DNA from: Crocodylus rhombifer
Taxonomy: Eukaryota; Chordata; Crocodylia; Crocodylidae
Direction: 5' to 3'
Assembly (NCBI GenBank): GCA_038503035.1
Contig: JAVSML010024622.1
Location: forward strand, 62,001-126,000
Length of the DNA: 64,000 nt
Shown: in pieces, positions 1-12,148 of the stretch
How positions within the stretch are numbered: the first letter of the stretch is position 1
Layout of the letters: each line of letters begins with the position of its first letter
The notes under the pieces: generated by a model
What the model was told of the DNA's origin: nothing
Databases searched by the model: none
The model's input: the letters and a program-made list of their open reading frames with translations, nothing else
Made by a program: the position numbers and the translations under genes

Positions 1-530
1 CAAAAATATAGATATTTCTTCTCAGTTTTTCTCTCTCAATTAATCACCATGGTTCAAAGGTAAACATTAGGGGAAAAACGGAAAGGCAACTCAAGCATAT
101 CACCGAAGTAAAAGCAAGCAAGCAGTTTTCTATGATTAATCTGATGCAGTTGGTTTCTGAACAGACTAAACCAAATAATAAGGTGAAAACACTTTCAGTC
201 ACTCAAGATGTTGCTGCTGCTCCAGTTCACAGTTCCAGACTTGCAGTATTATGAGTCCTGCTGCATGGAGCTTTTAATGAGTCATGATAAATACACTTGC
301 CTCAGTTCCTGGAGCAGCCAACTTCAGATGTTAACCACATGGGAAAAATATCAACCACCTTAACTGTGCTGAGGATATTTATGGCGGTGGAAGTGATGGT
401 ATAGCTGTGATGGTCCAGAAATTATGCAAAAGGCAAGGATTTCATAGCTTTTATTGGACCAGCTATGTAAATGGGATGAAGGTAGGCAAGCTTCTGAATG
501 CAAAAAAATCTTTCTCATGTCTCTCAGAGG
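1..530. other. Unannotated AT-rich DNA
   Basis: No coding frame, RNA gene or recognised repeat could be supported here. The stretch ends where the terminal repeat of a minus-strand CR1 begins. Confidence 0.5.
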
Positions 531-2460
531 ATTTCATAGATTTCATAGACATTTGAGCTGGAAGGGACCCCAGAAGATCATCGAGTCCAGCCCCCTGACC
601 CAGGGGCAGGAAGTCAAAAGGGATCATAGGATCCCAGCAAGATAAACATCCAAATGTGTTTTGAAGGCATTCAAAGTGGGCACTTGAACGGCCTCAGGTG
701 GCAGTCTGTTCCAAACCTTGGGGGCTCGGACAGTGAAGAAGTTCTTTCTTATGTCTAGCCTGAATCAGTCGCGGCAGAGTTTGTGACCATTCGATCTTGT
801 CATCCCTTGAGGCTCCCTGGTGAACAGATGTTCCCCCAGATACTGGTGGTCACCCCTGATAAACTTATAGGTGGCCATCAGATCACCCCTGAGCCTGCAC
901 TTTTCCAGGCTGAAGAGTCCCATGGCTCTCAGCCTGTCATCGTAAGATCTGTTTTCCTGACCTCTGATCATATGCGTGGCTCTTCTCTGGACTCTCTCAA
1001 GCTTCTCCACATCGGTTTTGAATTGTGGAGCCCAAAACTGGACGCAATACTCCAGCTGCGGCCTCACCAAGGCTGAGTATAATGGGAGAATGACGTCTCA
1101 GGATTTGCTTGAGAAGCATCTATGGATGCAAGCCAGCATTTTGCTCGCTTTACCAGCCGCAGCATCGCATTGTAGGCTCTTGTTCATCTTGTGGTCAATC
1201 CTGACCCCCAAGTCCCTCCCATCTGTAGTGCTAACCAGCATAGCACAACCAAGCCTATAAACACGGTGCAGGTTTTTCCTCCCGAGGTGGAGAACCTCAC
1301 ATTTTTCAGTGTTAAACACCATCAGGCTTTCATCCACCTGTTTCATGAGCCTGTCAAGATCCACCTGAATCATCCTCCTGTCCTCAGGTGTGGATACTTT
1401 ACCCCAGAGTTTGGTGTTGTTGGCAAACTTGGCCAGCCTGCTTCTGACACCAATGTCCATATCACTGATGAAGATGTTAAATAGTATATACCCTAGGACA
1501 GAGCCTTGTGGGACCCCACTGGTCACAGCGCACCAAGACGATTGACTCCCGTCAACCACCACCCTCTGGGTCCTACTGCAGAGCCAATTCCCCAGCCAGT
1601 GGATTGTGGTGAGGTCAAAGCTGCAGTTAGCCAGTTTAGCCAAAAGGTGATCGTGGGAAGCCAGATCAAAGGCTTTTTTAAAGTCAAGATATACAACATT
1701 AATCTCTTCCCCCTTGTCCAGGTGATAAGTCACCTGGTCATAAAAGGAAATGGGATTGGTCAAGCAAGACCTACCTGCAACAAACCCATGCTGGGTATCC
1801 CTCAGGATATTGCCTTCAGCTAGTCTGTTAAGGATGGCCTCCTTGATAATCTTTTCCAAGACCTTCCCCAGGCTAGAGGTCAGGCAGATGAGCCTGTAGT
1901 TTGCGGATCTACTTTCCTCTCTTTCTTGAAGATAGGCACCACACTGGTCCTCTTCCAATCATTGGGCACTTCACCAGATGCCAGGAGCTCTCAAAGATTT
2001 GTGCCAGGGGCTGAGCTGTGATGCTCACCAGCTCCCTGAGTACCCTTGGGTGTAACCCATCAGGGCTGGCTGACCTGAAGGTATCCAGCCTGTCAAGGTG
2101 TTCCTTTACGAGGTCAGCTTCGCTGGAGGGCAAGGAAACTCCCTCACCTGGGCCTTCGTGACCCATAGTGGGCAGGGCTGTCCCATGGGACTGGTGAAAA
2201 ACGGATGCAAAGTACCCATTTAGCAAGTTTGCTTTTTCCTGGCCATCAGTTGTCAGTTGCCCCATCTGGTCCAATGTTGCCCTTGCTTTTCCTCTGGCTC
2301 CCCACACATCTAAAAAAGGACTTTTTATTGTCCTTGATATTTGTAGCTAGCTGGAGTTTCATCACAGCCTTGGCTTTCCTGGTTTGCTCTCTGAAAGTCC
2401 GGACCAGAGCAGAGTATTCCTCCTTGGTGATCAGGATATGAATTGCATTTGCCAGATCGC
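531..2460 (-). mobile_element. CR1 LINE, 5'-truncated, degenerate
   Basis: Read on the minus strand, this is a chicken-repeat-1 family non-LTR retrotransposon. Its 3' end lies at about 531, where short TTTCATAG-type terminal repeats and the typical CR1 tail (CTGGAAGGGACC, then GATCATCGAGTCCAGCCCC) are visible. The body encodes the C-terminal half of ORF2. Homology to CR1 ORF2 fades near 2460, so the element is 5'-truncated, as most CR1 copies are. No clear target duplication is seen, which is normal for CR1. Confidence 0.93.
765..2460 (-). pseudogene. CR1 ORF2 reverse transcriptase, broken
   Basis: This is the remnant of the CR1 polyprotein that copies element RNA into DNA at the insertion site. 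Four overlapping frames carry it: 2246-2460 (linker, EEYSALVRTFREQTRKAKA), 1909-2307, 1098-1958 (reverse transcriptase core) and 765-1070 (C-terminal region, RPQLEYCVQFWAP). Frame changes lie near 2290, 1930 and 1080. The core keeps YLDFKKAFD and GVPQGSVLG, but the catalytic box that is FADDT in active CR1 copies reads FANNT here, so both metal-binding aspartates are lost. The endonuclease domain is missing through 5' truncation. It cannot be functional. Identification as CR1 is firm; the exact subfamily is not determined. Confidence 0.92.
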
Positions 2461-4164
2461 TTGACATGCATGAACACCTATGTTCCAATATCTAAAGTGG
2501 CATCAGCCAGCATGGACCTGTGTGCAAAATCATTTGCACAGGTTGTTTTCTTTCATACTGATGCTGGTGTACAGTGGAGATGGAATTTCCTTATGCAAAC
2601 CCCATGTGTATTCAATTTGCCTGAGCACGGGAGGCATTTCACAGACAAATGCTATCACATGTATGCACATCAGAACAAGCTTCATCTACATTGAGCAAAC
2701 CCCAAATACATAAGTCATCATTCTACCACTCTTCCAACAGAAGCAACAGTGCTAGGTGCAGTGCCAATGGGGTAGAGGAATCTATACTAATAACACAGTG
2801 ACAAAAATGCCTGACTTCTGTCTACCCAACACTGTTGGGTAGGTGTTCGCACTGTTGGTTTGGTGCTTGTACCAAATCATGTAGCTGAGATTAACCCAAA
2901 ATGAGACCATGGTCCAGTTTATTTTTCTCATTTTACCCCTCCCGTGCTGTCCTGCCATTACCCAGGCTCCAAATCTGCTTGTGGCCACACAAAGAATTCC
3001 CTCAATGTATGAGAGTTCTCAAATGATGGAAAACGATGACCTGTGCCAACCTCATCTTTACCTAGCAAAAAGGGCTTGTCAGGAATGAGAGGGCAGCAGC
3101 ACTGAATCACTGCTGCTTTTCCTTGACCTGAGATTTACAGAGCCATAATCTGCCCCCCCAATACCATCTCCACCTCATCTGCTGAGTAAGATCCTGGAAT
3201 CTGGCTCCAACTTTTTAAAGTTTCGGAGTCTCTGAAACTGCAAACTAGCAAACATTCATGGCTTGGGGGGGGGGGGCATCATACTGTACAAATTGCTGTA
3301 GCCTTTTCATCAAGGGGAAATCTATCCAGGACCCAAATGGACTTCTGTGGGCATTAAAGAGCAGAACACTTTCACTGCCCATCTCACAGTAGACACAAAG
3401 CCAGTGTAATGGAATAGATGAAGTATCCTCCGCTTCTTTCCCAGCACTTTTTTTCCATTGAAAAGAAGAAGTAGAGGATCCCCAGAATATAAATTTATCA
3501 GAGATTTGCTGCCAGTGGCCATGCAGAGAACTTCTGTTTAGTTGGTCTCTACTTATGGTAGGGCATAGGCAACCCACATACAGACAGGTGAACTACGCTG
3601 GTTCTGCTATGAGATAGTCGTCAGTCCCTGTGGCGGGAGCAGCATTTTCGCCCACATCCATGGGATGCATGAATGAGAATATAACCAGAAATCTGCTGTG
3701 TTTTGGGTTCAAATTGCTATTTCTGAAATTACATGGATTTGTCAGCAAGGCATTCTAATGGAAATTAAGAGCACTACAGGACAGTTAGGATCCCAAGTGA
3801 GCAACAGAGAAATGGCAGCCTAATTTTATGCTTCCTTTTTAGCAGCATTAGTCTGAATTGTAGGATAATACTTAGTTAACTGATTTAGCTATGTTCTCAG
3901 TTCAGCTAGAGAGATACATTCAACAAAGGCAGAACAAAGTGAGAATTAAGATTGTGAGTCCATTTTAATTGTAGTCAAAAAGTAACATCCATTATTGTAC
4001 TGATATCCTAATATATAAAGGGTTTTTTTAATTGTTGATGAACTTTAATAAAAGTGGGTACTAATAGAACAATACATGGTACAAGAAATAGCTTCAAATT
4101 AAATTAAATTTAGGTAAAGCCAGATTAATTCAAACAGGAAACAAAGAGCATATTTTTAATAGAG
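2461..4164. other. Unannotated DNA with a 12-G run
   Basis: No gene or recognised repeat is supported. A homopolymer of 12 G lies at 3265-3276. A 110-codon minus-strand frame (3245-3577) has no recognisable domain and ends beside this run, so it was not called. Confidence 0.4.
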
Positions 4165-4387
4165 AGCATGACTGACCACTGGAACAAACCACAAAGGGAT
4201 ATGGAAGATTCTCTGTCTTCTAAAATCTTCAGGACTGGCCTTTCTGGAAGATGTGATTCAGTCCAGGACACTTTATCAGGCTTATTATAGCAGTAATTGG
4301 GTGAAATGCTATGGCCTGTGCTTCACAAGATGACAGACTAATGACCTAATGGTGCCTTCTGGCCTTAAAATGCATTGATCTATGAAA
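4165..4387 (+). mobile_element. CR1 LINE 3' tail
   Basis: Plus-strand 3' end of an old CR1. It has the end of ORF2 (a degraded form of the WN-LP-VV-S motif) followed by the conserved tail wording GGGTGAAATGCTATGGCCTG, GACTAATGACCTAATGG, CCTTCTGGCCTTAAAATG and a terminal ATCTATGA repeat. The rest of the element is absent. Confidence 0.85.
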
Positions 4388-6406
4388 AATTAAAATTACC
4401 AAATGGAAACAGAAAACTGACACTTGTGGTATTAATAGCACGATTCAGTGCTGTTTTGCTGTGGTTCTTTTCTTTATTTTGGCCCTTTATTTTCTGTGGA
4501 CAAAAGTTGGATGGTCTATTGCAGGCTATATTCAGTGGGACCTGCTTACAATGGACTCTGGTATACTGAATCTTTTCTTATAATGAAGTGAAGGTCTGGA
4601 TATCTTCAGTGCAAATAAAGTCTTTCATTATTTCATGTTAAATTCAAGCCAGGACTTTCAACAGTTACTAGCGATTCTGCGTGCTTTTATTTTTTTTAAG
4701 CTTTAGGGCTCTTGAAAAGTAAGCAGACACTGGGACGTTTAGTTATGTGATTAACACTCTTACCTTAACAATGTCTCTTAATGATGGACAAGGGTTAGAC
4801 ACATTGGTGTGTGGGTCTCAAGGACCTCCAGAACAGGCACCTTTTTCCGAAACCAAGCTGAACATAGACTGGGCTTAATCATGCTGTCTTCCAAGGGCTT
4901 GGAATAATTCTATCCTCATGGCAAAGAATCACGAGACTCATCTCAGGGGCTGGCTGAAGGCATCTCATTATACAGAGTGAGGCAACCTGGATGAGTCAGA
5001 TCCTACCCTGCTCAAATGAGCACAGTAGGGTGGGTCCTCCTAAAATCTCACTTCTCTTTGTGTTGCTCTGTACTGGCCCTTTACCAGACATACGATCTTT
5101 GCTGAGGAGACATCATTTGAACACCCATGGCAAATAGATGATTTAACTAATGAGTTGAACATCCATGATATTCTAGGTAGGACGTTACGTTGACTCTGCT
5201 ATAGGATTTGGGGTGGGGGTGATGGGAGTGACTGGTGTATATTTTATGGCTATGCTTCCAGCCCTAGCGTGGGGACTATGTAGATGCGCCCTGAAGGTTG
5301 TTGCTAATTTGTCTGAAACTTGTCTGCATTGATTCTCGGCATACTTAAGATGCTATAATAAGTTGTGTGTAGTAGACTACCATATGGCATATGCCACCCG
5401 TCATGCCACCTAATTCTGTCTTCCATGTTATTCCATGCACACAGGGAGGCACAAGGGCATATGGGTACCAGGGCTCTGCTGATGCACCACTGCATCTCCT
5501 CTGTTCCTTGATTTATGATTAGAACAAGAATAGATGAAAATTCTGTCAGCCCCAGGTATTCAGAAGACTTAAAGTTTGGTAGAGACCATCATAATAAAAT
5601 ATCCCTCCTGCCTTCCCTTCCTTCCCTGGCTATAGGGGACAGGGTCGGAGGCAGACTGCTATCTTGGTGGCTTTTTCTAGCTATATCCTTTTCCAGGAAA
5701 GCCCAACATATGTTACATGGCTCAAAGGTAAGTTTATTTTCAGCTCTGCCCTTATTTATCTCATCAAGATCTCACAGAGAAAATACATGCTCTCAGGACC
5801 GCAAGGCTTGATTACTGTAATTCCCTCTTAGCAGGGCTTGCAGCTTAGCTTCATGTCTAATGTCAAATGGAGCTGTGAATTTTCTCCCTGGTTTGAGCAT
5901 CCTGTTCCTATTTTGAGCATGCAAAGTTCTTCATGGCAGCTGCCCCACACACAGCAGCGATTTAACTTTGTGCAAATGTTGTTGACTTTTAACAGTGTAG
6001 CTAGTCCCTGCTTTTATTCAAGAACATCTCTGTGAGCCTTGCCCTGACAATCATTTGCCTTCTGGCATCATGCCTGCCATTTTGATTCCCACCAGCATGT
6101 CTTAAATCAGCAGCTGACTCGGTCATTGCTGTAGCAAAATTGCAGATTACCCTGTGCACTGCAGACCAGACTTTCCTCTCACCCGCACTGATGCAACTCC
6201 AATAGGTCAAATCCTGTGGATGCCTGTGACTAAGATGTGATCCAAAGAAGTGCCAGGACATTCAGTAACAAGACCCCGGTGTATATTTGGCATTCAAGAA
6301 TCACTGGATAAAATCCATGGAGAGCCTTTACAGCAGCAGTCAGGACCCAGGCTCCCTCCCTTCAGGTCAAAGCCAGGCTATCCTTCCAGCCTCTTGATCT
6401 TCCCCC
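4388..6406. other. Unannotated DNA
   Basis: No coding frame with recognisable domains, RNA gene or repeat could be supported in this stretch. Confidence 0.4.
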
Positions 6407-6578
6407 GGGGGCCGGGATAGATTAACCCTTTAGTGGGCCCTAGGCAAACAAACTCATGGGCCCCTACTTTTTTTCCTCTCAACAATTATCATATGTAAAA
6501 TAAGTACAACTGGACCCCTTCTTCACTTAAGGCCCTAGGCATGTGCCTAAGTTTGCCTATGTGTTAATCTGGCCTGGC
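6407..6578. mobile_element. Short inverted-repeat DNA element (MITE)
   Basis: The two ends are inverted copies of each other. The left reads GGGCCGGGATAGATTAACCC and the reverse complement of the right reads CCAGGCCAGATTAACACA. CCCTAGGCA and GCCTAGGG motifs are also mirrored inside. The size of about 170 bp with no coding capacity is typical of a non-autonomous DNA transposon. The superfamily is uncertain and no clear target duplication was found. Confidence 0.65.
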
Positions 6579-6654
6579 TTCAGAAAAGTAGAAGTGGTCA
6601 CAGGCATCCTTCCTCTATTTCTTGGCGACTAGGACACTCTGCTAGGATACATGA

Positions 6655-6745
6655 TCATGGGTTAAACCCATAAAACTAAAGAGACCTAGAACCCAAGTCT
6701 TTCCTCTCCTAAGTCAGTGCTTTAACCACTAGACTATTTGTGGAG
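6655..6745. repeat. SINE-like fragment
   Basis: This stretch (AACCCAAGTCTTTCCTCTCC, then GTGCTTTAACCACTAGACTA) resembles the recurrent 'guanine-rich header, then TAACCACTAGACTAT' portion of tRNA-derived amniote SINEs. It is short and degenerate, and the assignment is tentative. Confidence 0.3.
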
Positions 6746-7242
6746 CTACAATGGCTGCTGCCTATGTCTATGCCCTTCTGCTCAGGTCACGAGCTGTGCT
6801 AAGATGTAGGGCTAGAGAAGAAAGCACAGGTTAGAATCCCCCACGAGAACAAATGGAAAGCCACAGGGTAATCAGAGCTCCCTCTCAGGTGTCTAAGTCC
6901 CACCTACTGAAGTGGATGGAAGGGCTGTGTAGTTCCACAGGCCAAAGTAGGATACTCTTCCAGGGGCTGAGCTTCAAAGTACTACTGGAATACAAGCAAT
7001 GCTAATAGACAGATGTGGAGAAGGAAGAACAAAGTCTCCCTTGATGCAGGGAGAGTGGGTGCCCATCAGATGCTTCTCTCTCTTTTTTTTATTCTATTTT
7101 GATTCTAATTAGACAATGCTTTCTGTGATTAAAAAAGGCAATCTTGCTATTCTCTAGCTCCTAGTGTCCAACATGCAGCATATGTGTCTTTGTGTTCTGC
7201 AGGCCAAAGCAGGATACACTTGCAGGAACAGATTGGGGAAAG

Positions 7243-7388
7243 TACAGTCAGCATGGTAGTAAATAGGGCAGGAAGCAGAAAGCAGAGCAGCAGATCAGGA
7301 CAGTGGAAGAAGAACAGAGTGACACTCAGGGAGGTCTTCAGGCAATTTGTGGCATGCCTGACAAAAAAGCTGGCCCTGGTGCTCTAGC
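7243..7388 (+). repeat. Dispersed repeat shared with 29887-30058
   Basis: Both loci contain AGCAGAAA/CAGA purine-rich wording, then an AATTTGTGGCA-type core, then TGCC-GACAAAAAAGCTGGCCC (7360s) or TGCCAAAAAGGCGGGCC (30030s), in the same order and spacing. The family is not recognised. Confidence 0.5.
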
Positions 7389-8402
7389 TGATGTTGTCTC
7401 TGTCTGTTCTGGAGTCGTGTGTTGTCTCAGGAAATGATGCAGCTGGGAGTTTCTCTCCAGCTGGGGGAAACATGTTGATGTTTTCAGCAGTGACAACAGA
7501 AAACAGGCACCTATTTTGATTGCTAAATGCTGCACTTTTGAGATTTTCTTCTAAAAGCTTCATTTCTGTGATTGCTGGATAATCCCCCTTCCTACTGCTG
7601 TTCTACAGAATGGAGCATGATGCCTGTAGCTGTTCCCTCTCATCCATCTCCCTGACATCCTACCACAAAGAACATCCCCTCAGGACCTTGCATCTGCTTA
7701 ACCCTTACTCACTCTTAATTTAGACTTGGAGCAGCACTGTATGAATCACTTATTTCTTAAGAATAATTCTCTTCCATAAGAGTTGTCACTCCCCTACAGA
7801 GACACTTGCTGTTCAAAGAGACAGAGTGAGTGGGCCAATGCCTGTGAGTATTTGTACACAGCATGAGCCAAAGCTGGGTGGCACAGCCTGGTATTTCCAG
7901 GAACCAGTATGTGTCACCCTGGCCCATTATATATAATCTTCTTCAAATTCCCTTACATACATAAAAATATTAAGAACATGCACACAATTTTCAAATCCGT
8001 CCTTATGCCAGCCCCCTTGTTCTTAGCACCTAAACTTGTCTGGACTTGAATATTGTCCAATATTGGATGACAGTTATTCCTCAGTGGGAAAGAGGGAAAC
8101 TACCCAACTGTTACATCCGTGAAGTGACCAAGGCCCTGCATATGAGGCAACTCTGTGGTTGCACTGCCTCTGCCTCTGCTGAAGCCACCTCAGTTTCTCC
8201 TGCTATTCCAGGAACTCTCCAGCGTGGGAATAGCAGGGTGCCCTGGGGAAGTGAGAGGGGAAGGGACAGGGGAAGGGACAGGCAGCAGCAGCAAGAGGCA
8301 CAGGAGGAACTGAGAGTGTGTGCAGAAGTTTCTTTATTCGCCATTTAAAGTGATTTATTGCCGTGACTTAACAGAAGTGCTTTGCTTTACAGCACTTTAA
8401 AA
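7389..8402. other. Unannotated DNA with a purine-rich block
   Basis: No gene is supported. At 8255-8300 a GGGGAAGGGACA unit occurs twice in tandem and runs into AGCAGCAGCA. The short opposing frames across it are low-complexity (serine/leucine or arginine-rich) and were not called. Confidence 0.4.
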
Positions 8403-8721
8403 ACAGAATCATAGAAAATGAGGGTTGGAAGGGACCTCAGGAGGTCATCTAGTCCAATGCCCTGCTCAAAGCAGGACCATCCCCAACTAGATCATCCCAG
8501 GCAAGGCTTTGTCTAGCCGGTCTTAAAAACCTCCAAGGAGAGTCTACAACCTCTCCGGGTAACCTGTTCCAGTGCTTTACTACCCTCCTAGTGAGAAAGT
8601 TCTTCTTGGTATCTAACCTAAACTTCCCTTGCCGCAACTTGAGCCCATTGCTCCTTGTTCTGTCATCTGCTACCAGTGAGAACAGTCTAGCTCCATCCTC
8701 TTTCAACTCCCCCTTCAGGTA

Positions 8722-9672
8722 AAGGCAGTCCCCACTTAATACAGTTTCTATTAGCGCTATTTCACTGTAGCGCTCATTTAAAATCGATACCTGGTTTCAC
8801 TGAGTGCTCAGTGAGTTTCACTATAGCGCTCAGTGGAATCATTGAGTTTTGGCAGGAAGATGGGGAAAAGCAGTGGTGGCAGTGGCAGCAGCAAGTGTGG
8901 TGAGTGGCAGCGAGTGGGGAGCAGGTGTGAGCGTGGGTGGTGTGGAGAAACCAGGCACAGCTGCTGAATAGACTGGTGGGGCAGTGCAGCATCCCATGGG
9001 AGAGGGGGTGGTTTGGCAGCCAGTCAGGAGCAGGGTGGGGTTTACAGTCGACCGAGCACATAGCGGGATGCTGGAAATCCCCCTGCTCCTGGCCAGCTGC
9101 AAACATCCATCCAGCTCCTGTGGGATGCTCCACCGCCTGAGTTCACCAGCCGAAGCAGTGGAGATGGGGAGGAGAGCGGGGCCTGCACTGGTCCCCAGGG
9201 CCAGAGCCAGCAGGAGCCTGCACCCAGGGTGGCGCAGCAGGAGTGTGGGGCCTGGCGCTATGGCCGGCAGGGGCCCATGCCCAGAGTGGGGTAGCAGGCA
9301 TACCGATGCCCAGGCTGGCACATGGAGCTGGCGGGCGGGCAGATGGGTAGGTGGGTGGGTGGGGAAAGGCGGTGGCCGTGAGTGTGGGGGATGGGCATCA
9401 GCACAGGGCCTGCATTGGTGCCTGGGGCCAGGGCCAGCGGGGGCCCAGGGTGAGGCAGCAGGAATGCAGGCCCGGGCTGGCACGTGGGACTATAGTGGCC
9501 AGAGGGCTAATGTGGAGAGGTGGTGGTGATGAGAAGCAGGGGGGAGAAGCAGCAGTAACCAATTATCTATATTTACATTCATTTCTGTGGGGAAATGGGT
9601 TTTACTTAATGCGGTTTTGCTAGCGCTTGGTTTTTCTGGAACCAATTAAGAGTGCTATGTGGGAGTTGCCTC
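8722..9672. mobile_element. Tigger/pogo-like non-autonomous element nested in CR1
   Basis: The ends are inverted repeats: left AAGGCAGTCCCCACTTA and, reverse-complemented from the right, GAGGCAACTCCCACATA. TA dinucleotides at 8720-8721 and 9673-9674 flank it. Removing the element and one TA restores uninterrupted CR1 wording (CTTCAGGTAGTTGAAG), which proves the boundaries. The subterminal text (GCGCT repeats on the left, TTTTTCTGGAACCAATTAA on the right) and the TA duplication fit the Tc1/mariner pogo-Tigger group. The interior is GC-rich and carries no transposase; the long frames across it are compositional artefacts. Confidence 0.82.
9181..9500. repeat. Degenerate direct repeats inside the Tigger-like element
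   Basis: GCCTGCACTGGT (9181) and GCCTGCATTGGT (9408) each open a GC-rich unit that continues through CAGGGCCAG and CAGGGTG-GGCAGCAGGA wording. The units are roughly 227 bp apart. This expansion explains the open frames on both strands. Confidence 0.6.
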
Positions 9673-10240
9673 TAGTTGAAGACTGCTATTAAATCCCCTC
9701 TCAGTCTTTCCTTCTCTAGATTAACTAAGCCCAGTTCCCTCTGCTTCTCCTCAGAAATTATGTCCCCCAGCCCCATCATCATTTTTGTTGCCCTCCACTG
9801 GACTCTCTCTGATTTGTCCACATCCTTCCTATAGGTAGGTGGAAGGCAGGGGCTCTGCAATCACATCAACCCTGTCCCTCAGCACCCTTGGGTGCATCCC
9901 ATCTGGCCCCATGGACTTATATATGTCCAGCTTTCCTAAATAGCCCCTAACCTGTTCTTTTGCCACTCATGGCTGCTCACCTCCTCCCCAAACTGTGCAG
10001 CCAGGTGCAGTAGTCTGAGACCTGATCTTGCCTGTGGAGACTGAGGCAAAAAAGGGATTGAGCATATCAACCTTTTCTGCATCCTCTGTTACAAGGTTGC
10101 CTCCCCCATTCAGTAAGGGACCCACACTTTCCCTGATCTTCCTTTGTTGCTGACATACTTGTAGAAACCCTTCTGGTTACCCTTCACATCCCTTGCTAGC
10201 TGCAACTCCAGTATAGTTGGAGTTGTGCTTTGGCCTTCCT

Positions 10241-12063
10241 GAGATCAGGAGATCCATCTCACTAAGTCACATGGTTTGGAGACATTGGCTGCAAGCCAAT
10301 AAGAAACACTAGATATAGGAATGTGCTTGAAGGCCTGCTTCTCTTTGCAGTTTAGCCATAGAAAATCCTTGGAGCAGGGACCAAGGAGACAACTGTTAGT
10401 CACGGGGCCTGAAGGACAGCAAACAAGAATGAACATTCTTGCTTCATGGTCAATGATTGTCTCATTTGCACAAGTTGCACAAACAGCCCTGGGAACAAGG
10501 AATGGGATTTAGACCCCTGGATCTGATGTGCAATCCCAACAATCATGATTGTGGGATCGGGAATCAGATCCCAATCATACCATATGGCTGGTGGCAGGAA
10601 AGCCCAGCAAGCAGCTGGCAGGTAGCAAGCTAGTCAACACCAGCAGGTAGCAAACAAGTCAGGTGATCCACACACCCAGCCTCAGGACTGCATTGGCACC
10701 CAGGGCTCCAACATGCCCCGGAAGCTGGGAGCAGCAGCTGATCATGGCTCCCAGTCTCAGAAACACATTGGAGCCCTTGAATATATTGTGCCCCTCAAGG
10801 CTGGGAGCAGCAGTCAGCTGATCAGTGCTCCCAGGGTCAGGAGCATATGGGAATTAAGGGCCTTTGACTCAAGTACCTGTCTCTGGGTCAGAAACCCTGG
10901 CATTGTCTCTTGGTTCTAGTTTAGAGTTTCGGGGTCTTCAACCCAAAACTGCCTTTCTGGCTCACACCAGTGCTTGCTTGACTAAACAACAGTCCTCTCA
11001 ATAACAAAAGAGAATTTATTTCGCCTTTGGATCAGGCTCAATAGACCTTTAGGCAGCCTGCCAACAAATGTTTAACTCAGTCCAGCCTGGCAGTTAACAC
11101 TCCCCTCTGCCAGATCAATCAGAGAATAATAAATCAATTAAAGAGTAATAAATTAATTGTAGTGCTTCTGATTCATTAACTCACGTGCAGGTCTGGTGGA
11201 CCTGCTTCTCGGAGTGTCCCTGCTTGGGCCCCATTAAAGGACTTACAGTGCCTCTTTACTCATCTGAAGCTGGTTCCTCATCATCTCAGTGGCCATGGAG
11301 GACTTGCAGCCGGCCCTTTGCAGTCCTGGGCACCACGTGCTGAGAGCTCCTCTGAGCACTCGGGCTTCAGGCTGTTTCCGTCAGCAAGGGTGGAGGGAAC
11401 AGCTGAGCACTCTGCTCCTGGAGCAGCCCCTGCTCTGCTCCTGCGCTGCACTGCCTCTGCACTGTGCCGTCTCCTCTCCTGGTGGTTACAGACATCCAGT
11501 TATACTGGATGCCTTAGCGTGCCCACCTATGCACAGCAAGCTTCTAAAGCATGGCTGCTGCCGCATCTGCTGCTCCGCTGCTGCTGCCAGTATCCCTGTG
11601 GGTATGCAGGGAACATATCCAGCCCTTTCTGGGCCATGCTGCTCTTTTCCAGTGCTCGGGAATGATTCCCCGTGGGTTCCCTTTCCCAGGTTCCTTGGGG
11701 AACCAGGTCCTAGGCTCCCACACCCCACCAGGGACCTAGGCACAGTTTGTCTGGTTTGTAAATTCCAAATGGCCATAGGTGGGCTTGGGTGGCTAAGTAG
11801 CCAACTCAGCCAAAATGGCAGCAGCTCTGAGCCGAAGCTTTAGGTGCCTAACTCAGTTTTTGCAACAAAACATAGGAACCAGACTCTCAAACACATTAGC
11901 AGATACATGGGGGGCGGGGAGAACCTATGGATCATTTATTCAGATGCTTAAATGCCACCAAAAGTGCAACTTCATCTGTTTTGATGTTGTGTTTAAGGTC
12001 CTAAGTCAGTTAGATATTGAAATGCTGAGTGGAACTGGGCCTACGTGCCATTAAAATCTGAGC
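10241..12063. other. Unannotated DNA with a two-copy tandem unit
   Basis: No gene is supported. Near 10723-10860 a unit beginning GCTGGGAGCAGCAG and continuing CTGATCA-GCTCCCAG occurs twice, about 75 bp apart. The 11289-11843 plus-strand frame overlaps other open frames and has no recognisable domain, so it was not called. Confidence 0.4.
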
Positions 12064-12148
12064 CTAGGTATTTTCCTGCCTCTGGCAGTGGGTTGGACTA
12101 CATGTCCTTAGGATGTCCTTTGCAGGCCTACTTTTCTATGGTTCTATG
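12064..12148 (+). mobile_element. CR1 LINE 3' tail
   Basis: Plus-strand CR1 end: TTTCCTGCCTCTGGCAG, GGGTTGGACTACATG, CCTACTTTTCTATGGTTCTA and the terminal TCTATGA repeat. Only the last approximately 85 bp remain. Confidence 0.85.

Larger units (their letters stand above)
8403..10240 (-). mobile_element. CR1 LINE split by a DNA transposon and internally deleted
   Basis: Minus-strand CR1 with its 3' end at about 8403 (GAATCATAG terminal repeat, GGTTGGAAGGGACCTCAGG, CATCTAGTCCAATGCCCTG). The ORF2 C-terminal coding sequence (KNFLTRRVVKHWNRLPGEVV) runs to 8721. A Tigger-like element occupies 8722-9672, and CR1 sequence resumes at 9675 with the expected next residues. Near 9840 the sequence jumps from the last part of ORF2 to text normally well upstream (linker between endonuclease and reverse transcriptase, to 10240), so most of the reverse transcriptase has been deleted. 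Confidence 0.88.

Noticed and set aside
8839..9529. Open frames of 214 (minus) and 181 (plus) codons
   Set aside because: They lie in the GC-rich, stop-poor interior of the Tigger-like element on opposite strands, with low-complexity proline/alanine/glycine content.
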